NCBI RefSeq assembly: GCF_000421345.1
Contig: NZ_ATWV01000008.1
Span: forward strand, 62,001-126,000
Reading direction: 5' to 3'
DNA length: 64,000 nt
Origin: Treponema bryantii NK4A124
GTDB taxonomy: Bacteria; Spirochaetota; Spirochaetia; Treponematales; Treponemataceae
The translations under genes were made by a program, and so were the position numbers. The notes under the pieces are model-generated. The model did not search any database. It was not told the DNA's origin and was given only the letters and a program-made list of their open reading frames with translations. Of this stretch, positions 1-8,310 are shown piece after piece; position 1 is the stretch's first letter, and each line of letters opens with the position of its first letter.

Positions 1-747
1 ATTGATGTTCAGAAAAAGACTGTAAGATTTTACGGGCAGACTCATAAAGTGACGGCAAAGCTCGCAAAAAGCGGTTCCGGAATGGACAGCGCAATTTACA
101 CCGACACTGCTACCCTTAAAAATATTTTTCTGGATGCCCGCTCCAAGGGCTTTGGTTTTATTTCTGGCGATGACATTGATAAAAAGGTCAGTGCAATTTT
201 TGTAAAATTAGCTGATGGAGTAAGGCCGGACAGTGCAGTTTTAAGAATTCAAAGAGCTCTTTCCCAACAACCGGATGCCCCTGCAATTCAAATCATTCAA
301 AACGAAAAAATGATTCTGGATCTTATGAATAAGTTTTCGGCCATTCTGATTTTTATGAATGGGCTTTCTGCACTTGTACTGGTAATTACCTTTGCAACTC
401 TTGCAGTTGTCTTTTCTCTTATGCTTAATGAAAGGCTTAAGGAGTTTGCAGTTTTACGCGTTCTTGGTGCAAGCCACCGGACTCTGGTAAAAATCATTTT
501 GAGCGAGGCTGGTCTTGTGGGCTGTGCAGGTGCTGTAACAGGAATCTTCCTTTCGCTTCTGATTATCCTGCCATTTAATGTTTTGATTTCAGAAAAGCTT
601 GCACTGCCATTTGCAATGAGCAGTCTGCCCCAGCTTGTGCTTTTTTCTGTCCTTGTATTTGTGATTATTCTTGCAGCCAGCATTCTTTCTTCAATATTTA
701 GTGCTGTACGCATTTCAAAATTTGAACCTTACGGAGATGTAAAATGA
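1..747 (+). CDS. ABC transporter permease, FtsX/MacB family (5' end outside window)
   Basis: The reading frame is open from the first base, so the gene begins upstream of the window; the GTG at 49 is internal. The visible part has an extracytoplasmic stretch followed by three hydrophobic segments, at about codons 110-140, 165-195 and 205-235 of the visible frame, with the short loop NERLKEFAVLRVLGAS between the first two. That loop and layout are typical of the C-terminal FtsX domain of MacB/LolC-type permeases, which act without moving substrate through a pore. The next gene, its ATPase, starts in the ATGA overlap at 744-747, so the two are translationally coupled. Substrate cannot be told; lipoprotein release or peptide export are the family options. 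Confidence 0.85.
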   Translation: MDVQKKTVRFYGQTHKVTAKLAKSGSGMDSAIYTDTATLKNIFLDARSKGFGFISGDDIDKKVSAIFVKLADGVRPDSAVLRIQRALSQQPDAPAIQIIQNEKMILDLMNKFSAILIFMNGLSALVLVITFATLAVVFSLMLNERLKEFAVLRVLGASHRTLVKIILSEAGLVGCAGAVTGIFLSLLIILPFNVLISEKLALPFAMSSLPQLVLFSVLVFVIILAASILSSIFSAVRISKFEPYGDVK

Positions 748-1475
748 TTGAACTTAAAAACATTACAAAAGAGTTTTCTACTCCGAGAGGAAGGCTTTCT
801 GTTCTAAAAGATTTTAATCTTAAAATTGAGGCCGGAACTTTTCTTGGGCTTGAAGGAAAGTCCGGAGCGGGAAAGTCTACCCTGCTTTCTATAATTGCGG
901 GTTTGCAGAAACCGGACGCGGGTCAAGTTTTTCTCGGTCAACCTCAGGTGAATATTCTCACTCTCAATGATAAAGAACTCAGCGCCTTCCGCAATAAAAA
1001 CATTGGCTTTATTTCCCAGGAACAGAGTTTTCTGGAAAATCTTACTGTTCTGGATAATGTAAGACTGCCGGCTTTTCTTGCAAAAAAATCAAGTACTGTC
1101 ATACTGAACTTGTTTCAGCATCCATCAAAAGAGATTCCGAAACAAGTTCGGAATGACTTCGATGTAAAAATCACCGAAAGGGCCCTCAATCTTCTTGAAT
1201 CACTTGGAATTGCAGGTCTTGCAAAGAGTTTTCCGCGCGATCTTTCCGGTGGCGAAAATCACCGGCTTCTTATAGCCCGCGCTTTAATGAATAACCCGGA
1301 TTATATTCTTGCTGATGAGCCGACCGACTCTGTGGACTCAGAGCAGACCCAGGCCATCATTAAAATCTTCCGCCGCCTTGCCGACGAAGGCAAAACTATT
1401 CTTATTGCCAGCCACGACAAGGAAGCGCTTAAACTGTGTGATATCAGTATGACAGTGCCTGGCTCAAATCGTTAA
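744..1475 (+). CDS. ABC transporter ATP-binding protein, LolD/MacB type, with in-frame repeat insertion
   Basis: Cytoplasmic ATPase partner of the FtsX-type permease upstream. Walker A is GKSGAGKST near residue 40, Walker B YILADEPTDSVDSE near residue 190, and the switch histidine is in IASHDKEAL. The signature reads LSGGENHRLLIARA, where the usual QQR is NHR. A stretch of about 25 residues (STVILNLFQHPSKEIPKQVRND, roughly 115-140) is encoded by a genome-wide palindromic repeat inserted in frame between the Q-loop region and the signature helix; the flanking sequence aligns with normal LolD, so the protein probably tolerates it. The 3' end overlaps the convergent PLP-enzyme gene by 32 bases. 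Confidence 0.88.
   Translation: MIELKNITKEFSTPRGRLSVLKDFNLKIEAGTFLGLEGKSGAGKSTLLSIIAGLQKPDAGQVFLGQPQVNILTLNDKELSAFRNKNIGFISQEQSFLENLTVLDNVRLPAFLAKKSSTVILNLFQHPSKEIPKQVRNDFDVKITERALNLLESLGIAGLAKSFPRDLSGGENHRLLIARALMNNPDYILADEPTDSVDSEQTQAIIKIFRRLADEGKTILIASHDKEALKLCDISMTVPGSNR
1098..1157 (+). repeat. Palindromic repeat, family A, inside ABC ATPase gene
   Basis: Two imperfect inverted repeats in tandem (GTCATACTGAACTTGTTTCAG, then TTCCGAAACAAGTTCGGAA) with a short linker. The same unit recurs at 26291, 53911, 60173 and other places in this window. Here it is translated in frame and adds about 20 residues to the ATPase. Confidence 0.85.
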
Positions 1476-2610
1476 TCAAATCTTCAACATTTTCAATACC
1501 AACAGAAAGGCGCAGGGTTGCCGGAGTTATTCCGTTTTTAAGGCGGATTTCTTCGGGAACGTCCGCGTGGGTCTGGGTTGTCGGATAGGTAATCAAAGTT
1601 TCAACACCGCCAAGACTTTCTGCATACTGAATCAGCTTTACATGATTGAGTACAGAGAGGGCGTGTTCGGTTGTATCAGTCTGGAAGGTAAGCATTGCGC
1701 CAAAACCACGGGCCTGCTTTTTCATAACTTCGTGGCCAGGATGTTCTGTCAGCCCCGGATAAATTACGCGCACAACAGACTTCTGCTTCTTAAGCCATTC
1801 TGCAATTTTTGCAGCATTTTCCTGGGCCTTTTCCATTCGTATAGGAAGAGTTTTTATTCCTCGTAAAACCAGCCAGCTGTCAAAAGGAGCAAGCCCCGCG
1901 CCGGTTGTCTTTATTAAAAATCTAAGCCTTTCCTGAATATCAGCTCTATTAGTAACAATAAAGCCTGCAAGAGTGTCGTTGTGGCCGGCCAGATATTTTG
2001 TTCCCGAATGAATTACGATGTCTGCACCAAGGGCCAGCGGATTCTGGAAATAAGGAGACATAAAGGTGTTATCGACAATTAGAAGAAGGCCATGCTTTTT
2101 TGCAAGCCGGGCAGTCTTTGCAATGTCGGTAACATTCATCATAGGGTTGGTTGGAGTTTCAATATAGATTGCTTTTGTTTCAGGCTTAATCAGGGGCTCA
2201 AGATTTTCTGTGGCGCAATTTACGCGGGTAAAGCTGATTGCATTTTTTGCAGAGACATTATCAAAAAGTCTTATAGAACCACCGTACAAATCGCTGTCTG
2301 CAATTATGTGGTCACCCGGATAAAAAAGTTCCATCATAAGACTGATGGCCGCCATACCGCTTGAAAGGGCAAAGGCATCGATTCCACCTTCAAGCTGGCA
2401 GACAACTTTTTCCAGCTGCTCCCGGGTAGGATTCTGCAAACGGCTGTAATCAAAGCCGGTGGAGTTTCCTACTGAAGGGTGAGCATAGGTTGCAGTCTGA
2501 TAAATTGGAAAGCTTACCGAACCGTAGTGATTACAGGCAGGCTTTCCGTCCTCTCTTACTGCTTCATCCTTTTCCAGATGAAGACATTTTGATTCTATAG
2601 ATAATGACAT
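1444..2610 (-). CDS. Cys/Met metabolism PLP-dependent enzyme (cystathionine gamma-synthase / O-acylhomoserine sulfhydrylase-like)
   Basis: Trans-sulfuration family enzyme of 388 residues. The PLP lysine is K205 in SGTKYLAGH, the pyridine-binding Asp is D180 in IVDNT, and the phosphate-binding YSR motif is at 55-57. The site that holds the catalytic Cys in methionine gamma-lyase reads DLYGGS here, which argues against that activity. The family joins a thiol or cysteine to an activated homoserine, or splits cystathionine. As last gene of the operon that starts near 8765, it is a good candidate for fixing sulfide or methanethiol released by the reductase into homocysteine or methionine (inference). 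The SD AGGAG lies seven bases before the ATG. The exact reaction cannot be assigned from sequence alone. Confidence 0.85.
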   Translation of the reverse strand: MSLSIESKCLHLEKDEAVREDGKPACNHYGSVSFPIYQTATYAHPSVGNSTGFDYSRLQNPTREQLEKVVCQLEGGIDAFALSSGMAAISLMMELFYPGDHIIADSDLYGGSIRLFDNVSAKNAISFTRVNCATENLEPLIKPETKAIYIETPTNPMMNVTDIAKTARLAKKHGLLLIVDNTFMSPYFQNPLALGADIVIHSGTKYLAGHNDTLAGFIVTNRADIQERLRFLIKTTGAGLAPFDSWLVLRGIKTLPIRMEKAQENAAKIAEWLKKQKSVVRVIYPGLTEHPGHEVMKKQARGFGAMLTFQTDTTEHALSVLNHVKLIQYAESLGGVETLITYPTTQTHADVPEEIRLKNGITPATLRLSVGIENVEDLINDLSQALSY

Positions 2611-2627
2611 TGAATTACTCCTGAAAT

Positions 2628-2671
2628 GGTGGTTTCGATACGGCCTTGGGCCTACTCAACCACCGGGCTGG
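2628..2671. repeat. REP-like repeat, family B, single unit
   Basis: Unit of the form GTGGTTTCGATACGG-(GC hairpin)-CCTACTCAACCACC, with complementary ends. It lies between the ABC ATPase and PLP-enzyme genes inside the operon, where the transcribed hairpin could affect mRNA stability. Related units are at 55005-55093, 60537-60612 and 63378-63452. Confidence 0.75.
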
Positions 2672-2672
2672 T

Positions 2673-3443
2673 CTAAATGTTGTATTCTGCCTCGTGCAGC
2701 TGGCCACCGAAATTTAAGATTTCCAGAATCTTATTTCTGTAAAGGGCAAAGGTATCCTGTACACGTACGCGCGGATGAGGAAGCTTAATATCAATTACAG
2801 CCTCAACACGGCTTGGGCGCGCGCTCATAACTACAACCTTATCACTCATGTAAATTGCTTCATCAACATCATGAGTAACCATCAGCATGGTCATATTATT
2901 TTCATTTTTGATGCGGAGAATCTCATCCTGAAGATTCATTCGGGTAAAGGCATCAAGAGCACCAAGAGGCTCATCGAGCAGCAGAACCTTTGGGTGACCT
3001 ACCAGGGCACGGGCAAGAGACGCTCTCTGCTGCATACCGCCGGAAATCTGATGAGGAAAGGAATTTTCAAAGCCCTGAAGTCCTACAAGCTTTATGATAT
3101 CCGCAACATCATTTTTTCTTTCTTTATAAATCTTTCTGGCCTTAAGACCAAAGGCAACATTGCCCTGAACAGTAAGCCAGGGAAAAAGATTTGACCCCTG
3201 AAAGGCAAAGCCGCGGTCGGAACCTGCTTTTGTTATTTTTTCGCCATCAAGCAAAACTGTACCCTGGTACTGCTTTTCAAGACCGCCGATAATCCGCAGC
3301 AGTGTAGACTTGCCACAGCCCGAAGGACCAATCAGCGAGACAAAGCTGCCCGGCTCAATATTGAGCGAAAAATCATTAAGAACATGAACCTCATCAAAAC
3401 TTTTATTTACGTTATTTATTTGAATATTGCCAACATTTACCAT
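2673..3443 (-). CDS. ABC importer ATP-binding protein, taurine/sulfonate/nitrate type (SsuB/TauB-like)
   Basis: Energises the importer formed with the permease and binding protein just upstream. Walker A is GPSGCGKST, the signature SGGMQQRASLARAL and Walker B VLLLDEPLGALDAFTR, all typical of the SsuB/TauB/NrtD group. I place the start at 3443, not at the in-frame upstream codon at 3464, because AAGGGGG stands eight bases before this ATG and nothing like an SD precedes the other. The start overlaps the permease stop in ATGGTAA. The neighbours (nitrogenase-like reductase, Cys/Met PLP enzyme) suggest that the cargo is an organosulfur compound (inference). Confidence 0.9.
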   Translation of the reverse strand: MVNVGNIQINNVNKSFDEVHVLNDFSLNIEPGSFVSLIGPSGCGKSTLLRIIGGLEKQYQGTVLLDGEKITKAGSDRGFAFQGSNLFPWLTVQGNVAFGLKARKIYKERKNDVADIIKLVGLQGFENSFPHQISGGMQQRASLARALVGHPKVLLLDEPLGALDAFTRMNLQDEILRIKNENNMTMLMVTHDVDEAIYMSDKVVVMSARPSRVEAVIDIKLPHPRVRVQDTFALYRNKILEILNFGGQLHEAEYNI

Positions 3444-4399
3444 CTGATTACCCCCTTCTGCCATACCATTATTTTGTCGCGAATCTTAAAGAGCATTGTA
3501 AGTACAAAGGAACACAGCACCGCAATAATTATCAGGCCTGCATAAACTCCGTCGTAAAGCATTACCGACTTCTGCCAGTTAATGTACCAGCCGATTCCCT
3601 GGGAGTTTCCATTCATCTCTACTGCCATCAATGTGGCAAAGGAAGAAACGATTCCATAGAAGAGTCCCAGAAAAATCTGTGGAAGACTGGCCGGAACTGC
3701 AACACGGAAAACCTTGTAAAAGGTACCCGCCCCTAGTGTTTCGCTTACTTCGAAAAACACCTTGCTTACACTCTGAATACCGCTGGCCGTCATCAGCGTA
3801 ACCGGAAACCAGACTGCAAAGGCAATTAAGAAAACATTGGCGCCGTGGGTTGTAGGGAATACGCTTAAGGCAAGAGGAATCCAGGCGGTGGTAGGAACTG
3901 GTCCTAAAAACTTTGTAACAGGATTAAGCCAGTAGCCAACGTGCCGGTTGTAGCCGAGGGCAAGGCCCGAAAAAAATCCGGTCAGTAAACCTAAGATAAA
4001 GCCCTGCAATAAAAGCCCCAGAGAGAAAATCAGGTTTTTGATTAAGAATACTTTTTGTTCCCACAGGAGTCCTGTTATGCGGTCAATCGAAGGAAAGTAA
4101 AGAACAGGAAGAAGTCTTGTCTTTGAAAAGATTGTGTTCAAAAGAGCAATAAAAAGAATCAGGCCTGCATAAAAAGGAAGTTTACCCTGCAGTTTCTTTC
4201 CAAAATCTTTTGCAAAAATTCCTGCAATCAAACAGACTGCGAGAATAAGAACTGCCGCAAGCAGAAAACACATGTAATATGGAGCATTCATCTGCTTTTG
4301 CTTTCCGCTTTCCGGAATTGCAAAATATAAAACTGCCGAAGCTATTGCCGCAAGAAAGGGCAAGGTGTAAATCAAAATCTGTTTTATTTTTTTATTCAT
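3437..4399 (-). CDS. ABC importer permease, taurine/sulfonate/nitrate type
   Basis: Inner-membrane channel subunit of 320 residues with about eight hydrophobic segments. Two extra segments come before the BPD_transp_1 domain (about residues 110-315), so it is longer than the usual ~260-residue SsuC/TauC. The EAA-like loop is around VSETLGAGTFYKVFRVAVPASLPQ, the contact site for the ATPase. It lies between the substrate-binding lipoprotein and the ATPase and overlaps the latter by seven bases. Confidence 0.88.
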   Translation of the reverse strand: MNKKIKQILIYTLPFLAAIASAVLYFAIPESGKQKQMNAPYYMCFLLAAVLILAVCLIAGIFAKDFGKKLQGKLPFYAGLILFIALLNTIFSKTRLLPVLYFPSIDRITGLLWEQKVFLIKNLIFSLGLLLQGFILGLLTGFFSGLALGYNRHVGYWLNPVTKFLGPVPTTAWIPLALSVFPTTHGANVFLIAFAVWFPVTLMTASGIQSVSKVFFEVSETLGAGTFYKVFRVAVPASLPQIFLGLFYGIVSSFATLMAVEMNGNSQGIGWYINWQKSVMLYDGVYAGLIIIAVLCSFVLTMLFKIRDKIMVWQKGVIRW

Positions 4400-4420
4400 G
4401 TGCTTTCTCCTTTGACAGCA

Positions 4421-4446
4421 GATGCTGAAACAAGTTCAGCATGACA
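4421..4446. repeat. Palindromic repeat, family A, half unit
   Basis: GATGCTGAAACAAGTTCAGCATGACA forms one stem of the family A repeat. It lies in the 67-base gap between the binding-protein and permease genes, where the transcribed hairpin could protect the binding-protein message. Confidence 0.7.
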
Positions 4447-4466
4447 ATACCTGCTGTACCAATGTC

Positions 4467-5528
4467 TTACAATTTGCTTACATATGTTTCTGAATAAGTT
4501 CCGTCTGAATTGTAAACGTAGCTGTCAGGAACTCCATCAAAGCTGATAAAGTGATTCTTTACAAAGCCTTCTTTATCTTTAACGTTCTGCATTACACCCA
4601 TATCAACCAGCTGGTCGATTGTGTTTTCAACAGTCTTTCCTGCAAGATTTACAGAAGGTGTGTAATTGTAAGTGCGCAAAAGGTAGCCGTTTGCTTCAAC
4701 GTCGCCGCTCATCTGTCCGTTTTCAATCTGCAGCTTTGCAGAATCTTCCGGATTTGCCTGAACGTAAGCACTTGCCTTAAGAACTGCACGGATAAAGGCC
4801 TTTGTGTGCTCAGGATATTTCTGTGCAACATCATTAGAAACAAAGGTCATACAGCAGTATTCCTGGCTGAACTTTTCATCACTTGTTGTATCAAGAATAT
4901 TTCTAAAGCCGTAATCGCGCTCTGCAATGTAGGCAATTGGATCATGAAGACCAACTGCTTCTACTGCACCATTTTCAAGGGCAAGCGGAAGATCCGGCAG
5001 ATTGTAAACTGCAATTGTAAAATCAGCTTCAGGACCAAAGGCCGGAATTCCTAAATCAAAATATTTTCTCTGGAAGGCAATTGTCGAAGAATCCTGAACT
5101 CCAGGGAAGCCGATTACTTTTCCACGAAGGTCTGCAACTGTCTTATATGGTGAATCAGCCTTTACATAGAACTTTGTACAACCGGTATGAACACCTGTCA
5201 AAAAGCTTACATCAAGGCCATTGTCCATCTGAGGAATAAGGCTTCCTGCAAGACCGAGAGAAGCATCGATTTTTTTAGAAACACAGAGGGCAGTTGCTTC
5301 CTGAATATTGATTTCAATAGTTTCAAATTTGAGTCCGGCTTTTCCAAACTCTTCTGCAAAAATGCCTTTATCAATTCCTATATGAAGTGGAGCTCCACAA
5401 AGGCCTGAGTTAGCTGTTCCGATTTTGAATACGAAATCGCTTTTATCCTTTTTTGAACAGGAGGTCATACCTGTAATAAGTGCTGAAACTGAAAGAACTG
5501 TCAGTAATGTAGATTTAATTTTTTTCAT
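4467..5528 (-). CDS. ABC importer substrate-binding lipoprotein, NMT1/TauA-like
   Basis: Periplasmic, lipid-anchored receptor. The first 24 residues are a basic n-region, a hydrophobic core and the lipobox GMTSC. The remainder has the NMT1/SsuA-like fold seen in taurine, sulfonate, nitrate and thiamine-precursor receptors: an N-terminal beta strand FKIGTANSGLCGAPL, then KTVADLRGKVIGFPGVQDSS, which is the usual ligand-binding loop. The strong SD GAGGAGGT precedes the ATG. It follows the NifK-like gene by 28 bases in the same operon, so the ligand is probably the organosulfur substrate of the reductase or its precursor (inference). Family homology alone does not define the ligand. Confidence 0.88.
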   Translation of the reverse strand: MKKIKSTLLTVLSVSALITGMTSCSKKDKSDFVFKIGTANSGLCGAPLHIGIDKGIFAEEFGKAGLKFETIEINIQEATALCVSKKIDASLGLAGSLIPQMDNGLDVSFLTGVHTGCTKFYVKADSPYKTVADLRGKVIGFPGVQDSSTIAFQRKYFDLGIPAFGPEADFTIAVYNLPDLPLALENGAVEAVGLHDPIAYIAERDYGFRNILDTTSDEKFSQEYCCMTFVSNDVAQKYPEHTKAFIRAVLKASAYVQANPEDSAKLQIENGQMSGDVEANGYLLRTYNYTPSVNLAGKTVENTIDQLVDMGVMQNVKDKEGFVKNHFISFDGVPDSYVYNSDGTYSETYVSKL

Positions 5529-5556
5529 TTTGTACCTCCTCTGAAAAAATTAAAAA

Positions 5557-6846
5557 TTACAAGTTATCATATAAATCTTCTGTAAAGGTCAAACTGCCCT
5601 TATAACCAGAATATGTACGGTTGAATACAAGACGCTCATTCATAGGGAAGGTTGCATTCAGATACTGAATCCCCTTTTCCAGAGCAACTTCTTTTTCGTT
5701 AGTTGAGCCCACCAGAAGTGAAATATCTTCCGGCTCCTCGCGGATTGCCTTGTTGATTTCCCATTGGTCGCTTGCAAAAACAATCTTTGGAGCCTGAGCA
5801 TATTCAAGACTGCTGATTTCTTTTATGATGCGGTCCTTATCTTCCGGACGGAAAATATTTTCTGTAATCACAACCAGAACCGGAGAGAAGCTGTAGTCGT
5901 TTGCAAGGTAGCGGGTAATTGCGATTGCATTCGAAGCATCACCTGCAACTGCAAAACGCTTCCAGCTGAGCTGACCGATTGACTGAGCCAGATAGCTGTA
6001 AACATAATCCTCTTCTTCCTTGATAACCTTTTCTACAAGAGCATTGTCGAGCTTAAGGGCTTCAGCAACCTCGCGGATAAAACGGGTTGTATCTGTCGCA
6101 CCAATTGGTGCAAATGGGAAGCGCAGAGAAGGAACTCCAAACTTCTTTTCGAACTTTTCTGCAGGGCCCTTAAAAAGCCATGGGTTTACGATGAGGTTCA
6201 AAGCCGCTTCCGAAGCATGCTCCACAACATCAATTCCCTGATGCTTTGTAAAGAAAGTGTTTACTTCAAGACCAAGCTTGCTGAGAATGCGGTCCAGCTC
6301 TTCCAGAGTGCCGGCCCAGAAAGGATCATGGTAAGGAACAATTCCAAAAAGATTTACCAGATTAGATTTTTTCTCACGGGCTGGCTGAATCACCTTATCA
6401 ATAAAAGTGTTCCATACTGTCTCGTAGCCAAGAAGGCTTTCGCCGGCAAAGCCCGGAGTATCAATTGCATAAACCTTGTGGCCCTGCTCTGTAAACTCAT
6501 CTACTACACTCTGAATATCGTCTCCGATAATACCTGCTGTACAACCGGTAAGAACAAAGTAGGCCTGGGCATCAATGATATCAATTGCTCCCTGAATTGT
6601 AGTACGAAGCTTATTTACACCACCAAATACAACTTCTTTTTCAAGCATGTTACTTGACGGGAGAGAAACTCCGCTTACAAAGCAGGCATGCTTATGACCA
6701 CTCTGTCCCTGCTCTGCCGCAGTTGTCTGCATACAGCAGCCAGGACCAGAATGAAGAATAGGACATACATGATCTATTGCGGCAAGTACCGAATTAATTC
6801 CCGAAAGTACACAGCCGCCTCTTGGATTTTCTGTAACAAAACTCAT
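5557..6846 (-). CDS. Nitrogenase-like reductase beta subunit (NifK family), pair 2
   Basis: NifK-type subunit of 429 residues lacking the ~60-residue N-terminal extension of true NifK. The three P-cluster cysteines are present: C12 (RGGC), C37 (HSGPGC) and C102 (LTGC, followed by GIIGDD). NifN, the scaffold homologue, keeps only one of these, so this looks like a catalytic-type subunit. C38 directly follows C37 and is an extra candidate ligand. It pairs with the alpha subunit nine bases upstream and is followed by the organosulfur-type importer. Reaction is probably reductive C-S bond cleavage as in methylthio-alkane reductase; that is inferred from context and not proven by the sequence. Confidence 0.82.
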   Translation of the reverse strand: MSFVTENPRGGCVLSGINSVLAAIDHVCPILHSGPGCCMQTTAAEQGQSGHKHACFVSGVSLPSSNMLEKEVVFGGVNKLRTTIQGAIDIIDAQAYFVLTGCTAGIIGDDIQSVVDEFTEQGHKVYAIDTPGFAGESLLGYETVWNTFIDKVIQPAREKKSNLVNLFGIVPYHDPFWAGTLEELDRILSKLGLEVNTFFTKHQGIDVVEHASEAALNLIVNPWLFKGPAEKFEKKFGVPSLRFPFAPIGATDTTRFIREVAEALKLDNALVEKVIKEEEDYVYSYLAQSIGQLSWKRFAVAGDASNAIAITRYLANDYSFSPVLVVITENIFRPEDKDRIIKEISSLEYAQAPKIVFASDQWEINKAIREEPEDISLLVGSTNEKEVALEKGIQYLNATFPMNERLVFNRTYSGYKGSLTFTEDLYDNL

Positions 6847-6855
6847 AACTACTCC

Positions 6856-8301
6856 TTACCCCTTGATTATGTATTTGAATGCATCCTGCTCGTACCAGCT
6901 GTCACGATAAGGAAGTTTTACATGCTCTGCGAGCTTTTTATTAAAGCCCGGATTACTCAACTGATCTGCAATCTTATTTCCCAGATACAAAAGACCGTCG
7001 TAACCCATTGTCGGGCGCTTTCCATCCAGAACGTGGGTTGTAGGAATTCCAAGTTTTGCGGCCCATTCAGGAACTCCGATAAAGGCATCCGGCTTAAGTT
7101 TCTTTACAAGATTTACCTGTTCAAAAGGCTGCATATTTGCAATATCAATTACAAAGTCCTTATGGATTCCGTTGAGGTATTCAACATCAACCTGGGCATC
7201 GGCATCGTAAGTTGGAGTTTCAAGGCCAACAAGCTTCATGCCAAAATCATCAATAAGAGCGGCAGCAGCAAAGCTTCGTCCTGTTCCACCACAGATGAAA
7301 ACACGCTTACCCTCCAGGCGGGCTCTGATTTTTGCAACAAGAGGTTCAATGCGTTCATGCTCTTTTGCAATGATTTCTTCAACCTCTTTTTCCTTACCGA
7401 TAACCTTTGCAATACCGCGATACCACTTGTCTGTATTTCTGATTCCGATTGGCATTACAGTGTGGGAATAAGGAATGTAGTAATCTTCCTCAAGTGTTTT
7501 CATAAACTCATCAGCAAAAACCTTACAAATCGAAGTTGAAGCTGCGGCCTGAGGAATACGTTTAATCTTTTCGAGAGAGCTGTAGAATGGAATGTAATTT
7601 ACCTCGGCTCCAATCAGCTTAAGCATTCGTTCCATTTCCTTCTGGTCTGCATAACTTACAGTTGTAGGCGCAAAAAGATTTATAAGATTTGGAACTGTGG
7701 GAAGTTTCTGCTTTTTCAAGATATATTTATTGATTGCAAGGAAGGCTGCATCAAAGCCGCTTGCACAAATCTTGCTCTTAAAACCTTCGCAGTGAATAGG
7801 AATAATTGTCTGGTCAGGATATTCATCTCCTAAGTCCTGGCAGATAGAATCAATATCATCTCCAATAATTCCAGAAGCGCAGGAAGCATAAACAAAAATC
7901 AGTTTAGGGTTATAGCGTTCAACAGCCTTTTTTACAGATTCACGGAGCTTCTGCTCGCCGCCAAATACAACGCTTTTCTGATCAAGGTTTGTAACAATAA
8001 TGCGAGGATTTTTGATAAGTTTTTCACCGCGGTGAGCCTGTCCTACGCGGAACATATCAACCGCCATGATTGTACAGCCGACACAGCCCTGTGGCGAATG
8101 AGAAATAAAAACCGAATCCTCAAGACTCATAAGACATGCCATAGAGTTTATCTGCTGGCACTGAAGCCCCTGGGCAAAGCTGCGGTCTGCACGCTTAAGA
8201 CATTTTCCGGCAAATTGTTCCTGCGCATTTACGCTGGATCCACCAAAATCATTTACGCGGCCTTCTTTACTTTCTCGCACACCTGAATACTGTACTGCCA
8301 T
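6856..8301 (-). CDS. Nitrogenase-like reductase alpha subunit (NifD family), pair 2
   Basis: NifD-type subunit of 481 residues. P-cluster ligands are C48, C73 (HSPQGC) and C141 (ASCASGIIGDD). The cofactor cysteine (NifD C275) is C259 in SICKVFADEF, and H423 in THVLDGKRPTMGYDG lines up with the second cofactor ligand H442, so a NifB-type cluster could be held as in nitrogenase. The loop CEGFKSKICASGF replaces the nitrogenase CEGFRGVSQSLGH: Gln191 becomes C179 and His195 becomes F183, which speaks against N2 reduction. It starts after SD TAGGAG, nine bases from the NifX-like gene. It is a second catalytic-type pair beside 15507-17003/14187-15506, and both share the only NifH and NifB. Confidence 0.82.
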   Translation of the reverse strand: MAVQYSGVRESKEGRVNDFGGSSVNAQEQFAGKCLKRADRSFAQGLQCQQINSMACLMSLEDSVFISHSPQGCVGCTIMAVDMFRVGQAHRGEKLIKNPRIIVTNLDQKSVVFGGEQKLRESVKKAVERYNPKLIFVYASCASGIIGDDIDSICQDLGDEYPDQTIIPIHCEGFKSKICASGFDAAFLAINKYILKKQKLPTVPNLINLFAPTTVSYADQKEMERMLKLIGAEVNYIPFYSSLEKIKRIPQAAASTSICKVFADEFMKTLEEDYYIPYSHTVMPIGIRNTDKWYRGIAKVIGKEKEVEEIIAKEHERIEPLVAKIRARLEGKRVFICGGTGRSFAAAALIDDFGMKLVGLETPTYDADAQVDVEYLNGIHKDFVIDIANMQPFEQVNLVKKLKPDAFIGVPEWAAKLGIPTTHVLDGKRPTMGYDGLLYLGNKIADQLSNPGFNKKLAEHVKLPYRDSWYEQDAFKYIIKG

Positions 8302-8310
8302 TTTTTGCTC

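Noticed and set aside
5557-8301. Pair 2 as NifEN scaffold
   Set aside because: Its beta subunit keeps all three P-cluster Cys and its alpha subunit keeps both cofactor ligands; NifEN does not have this set.
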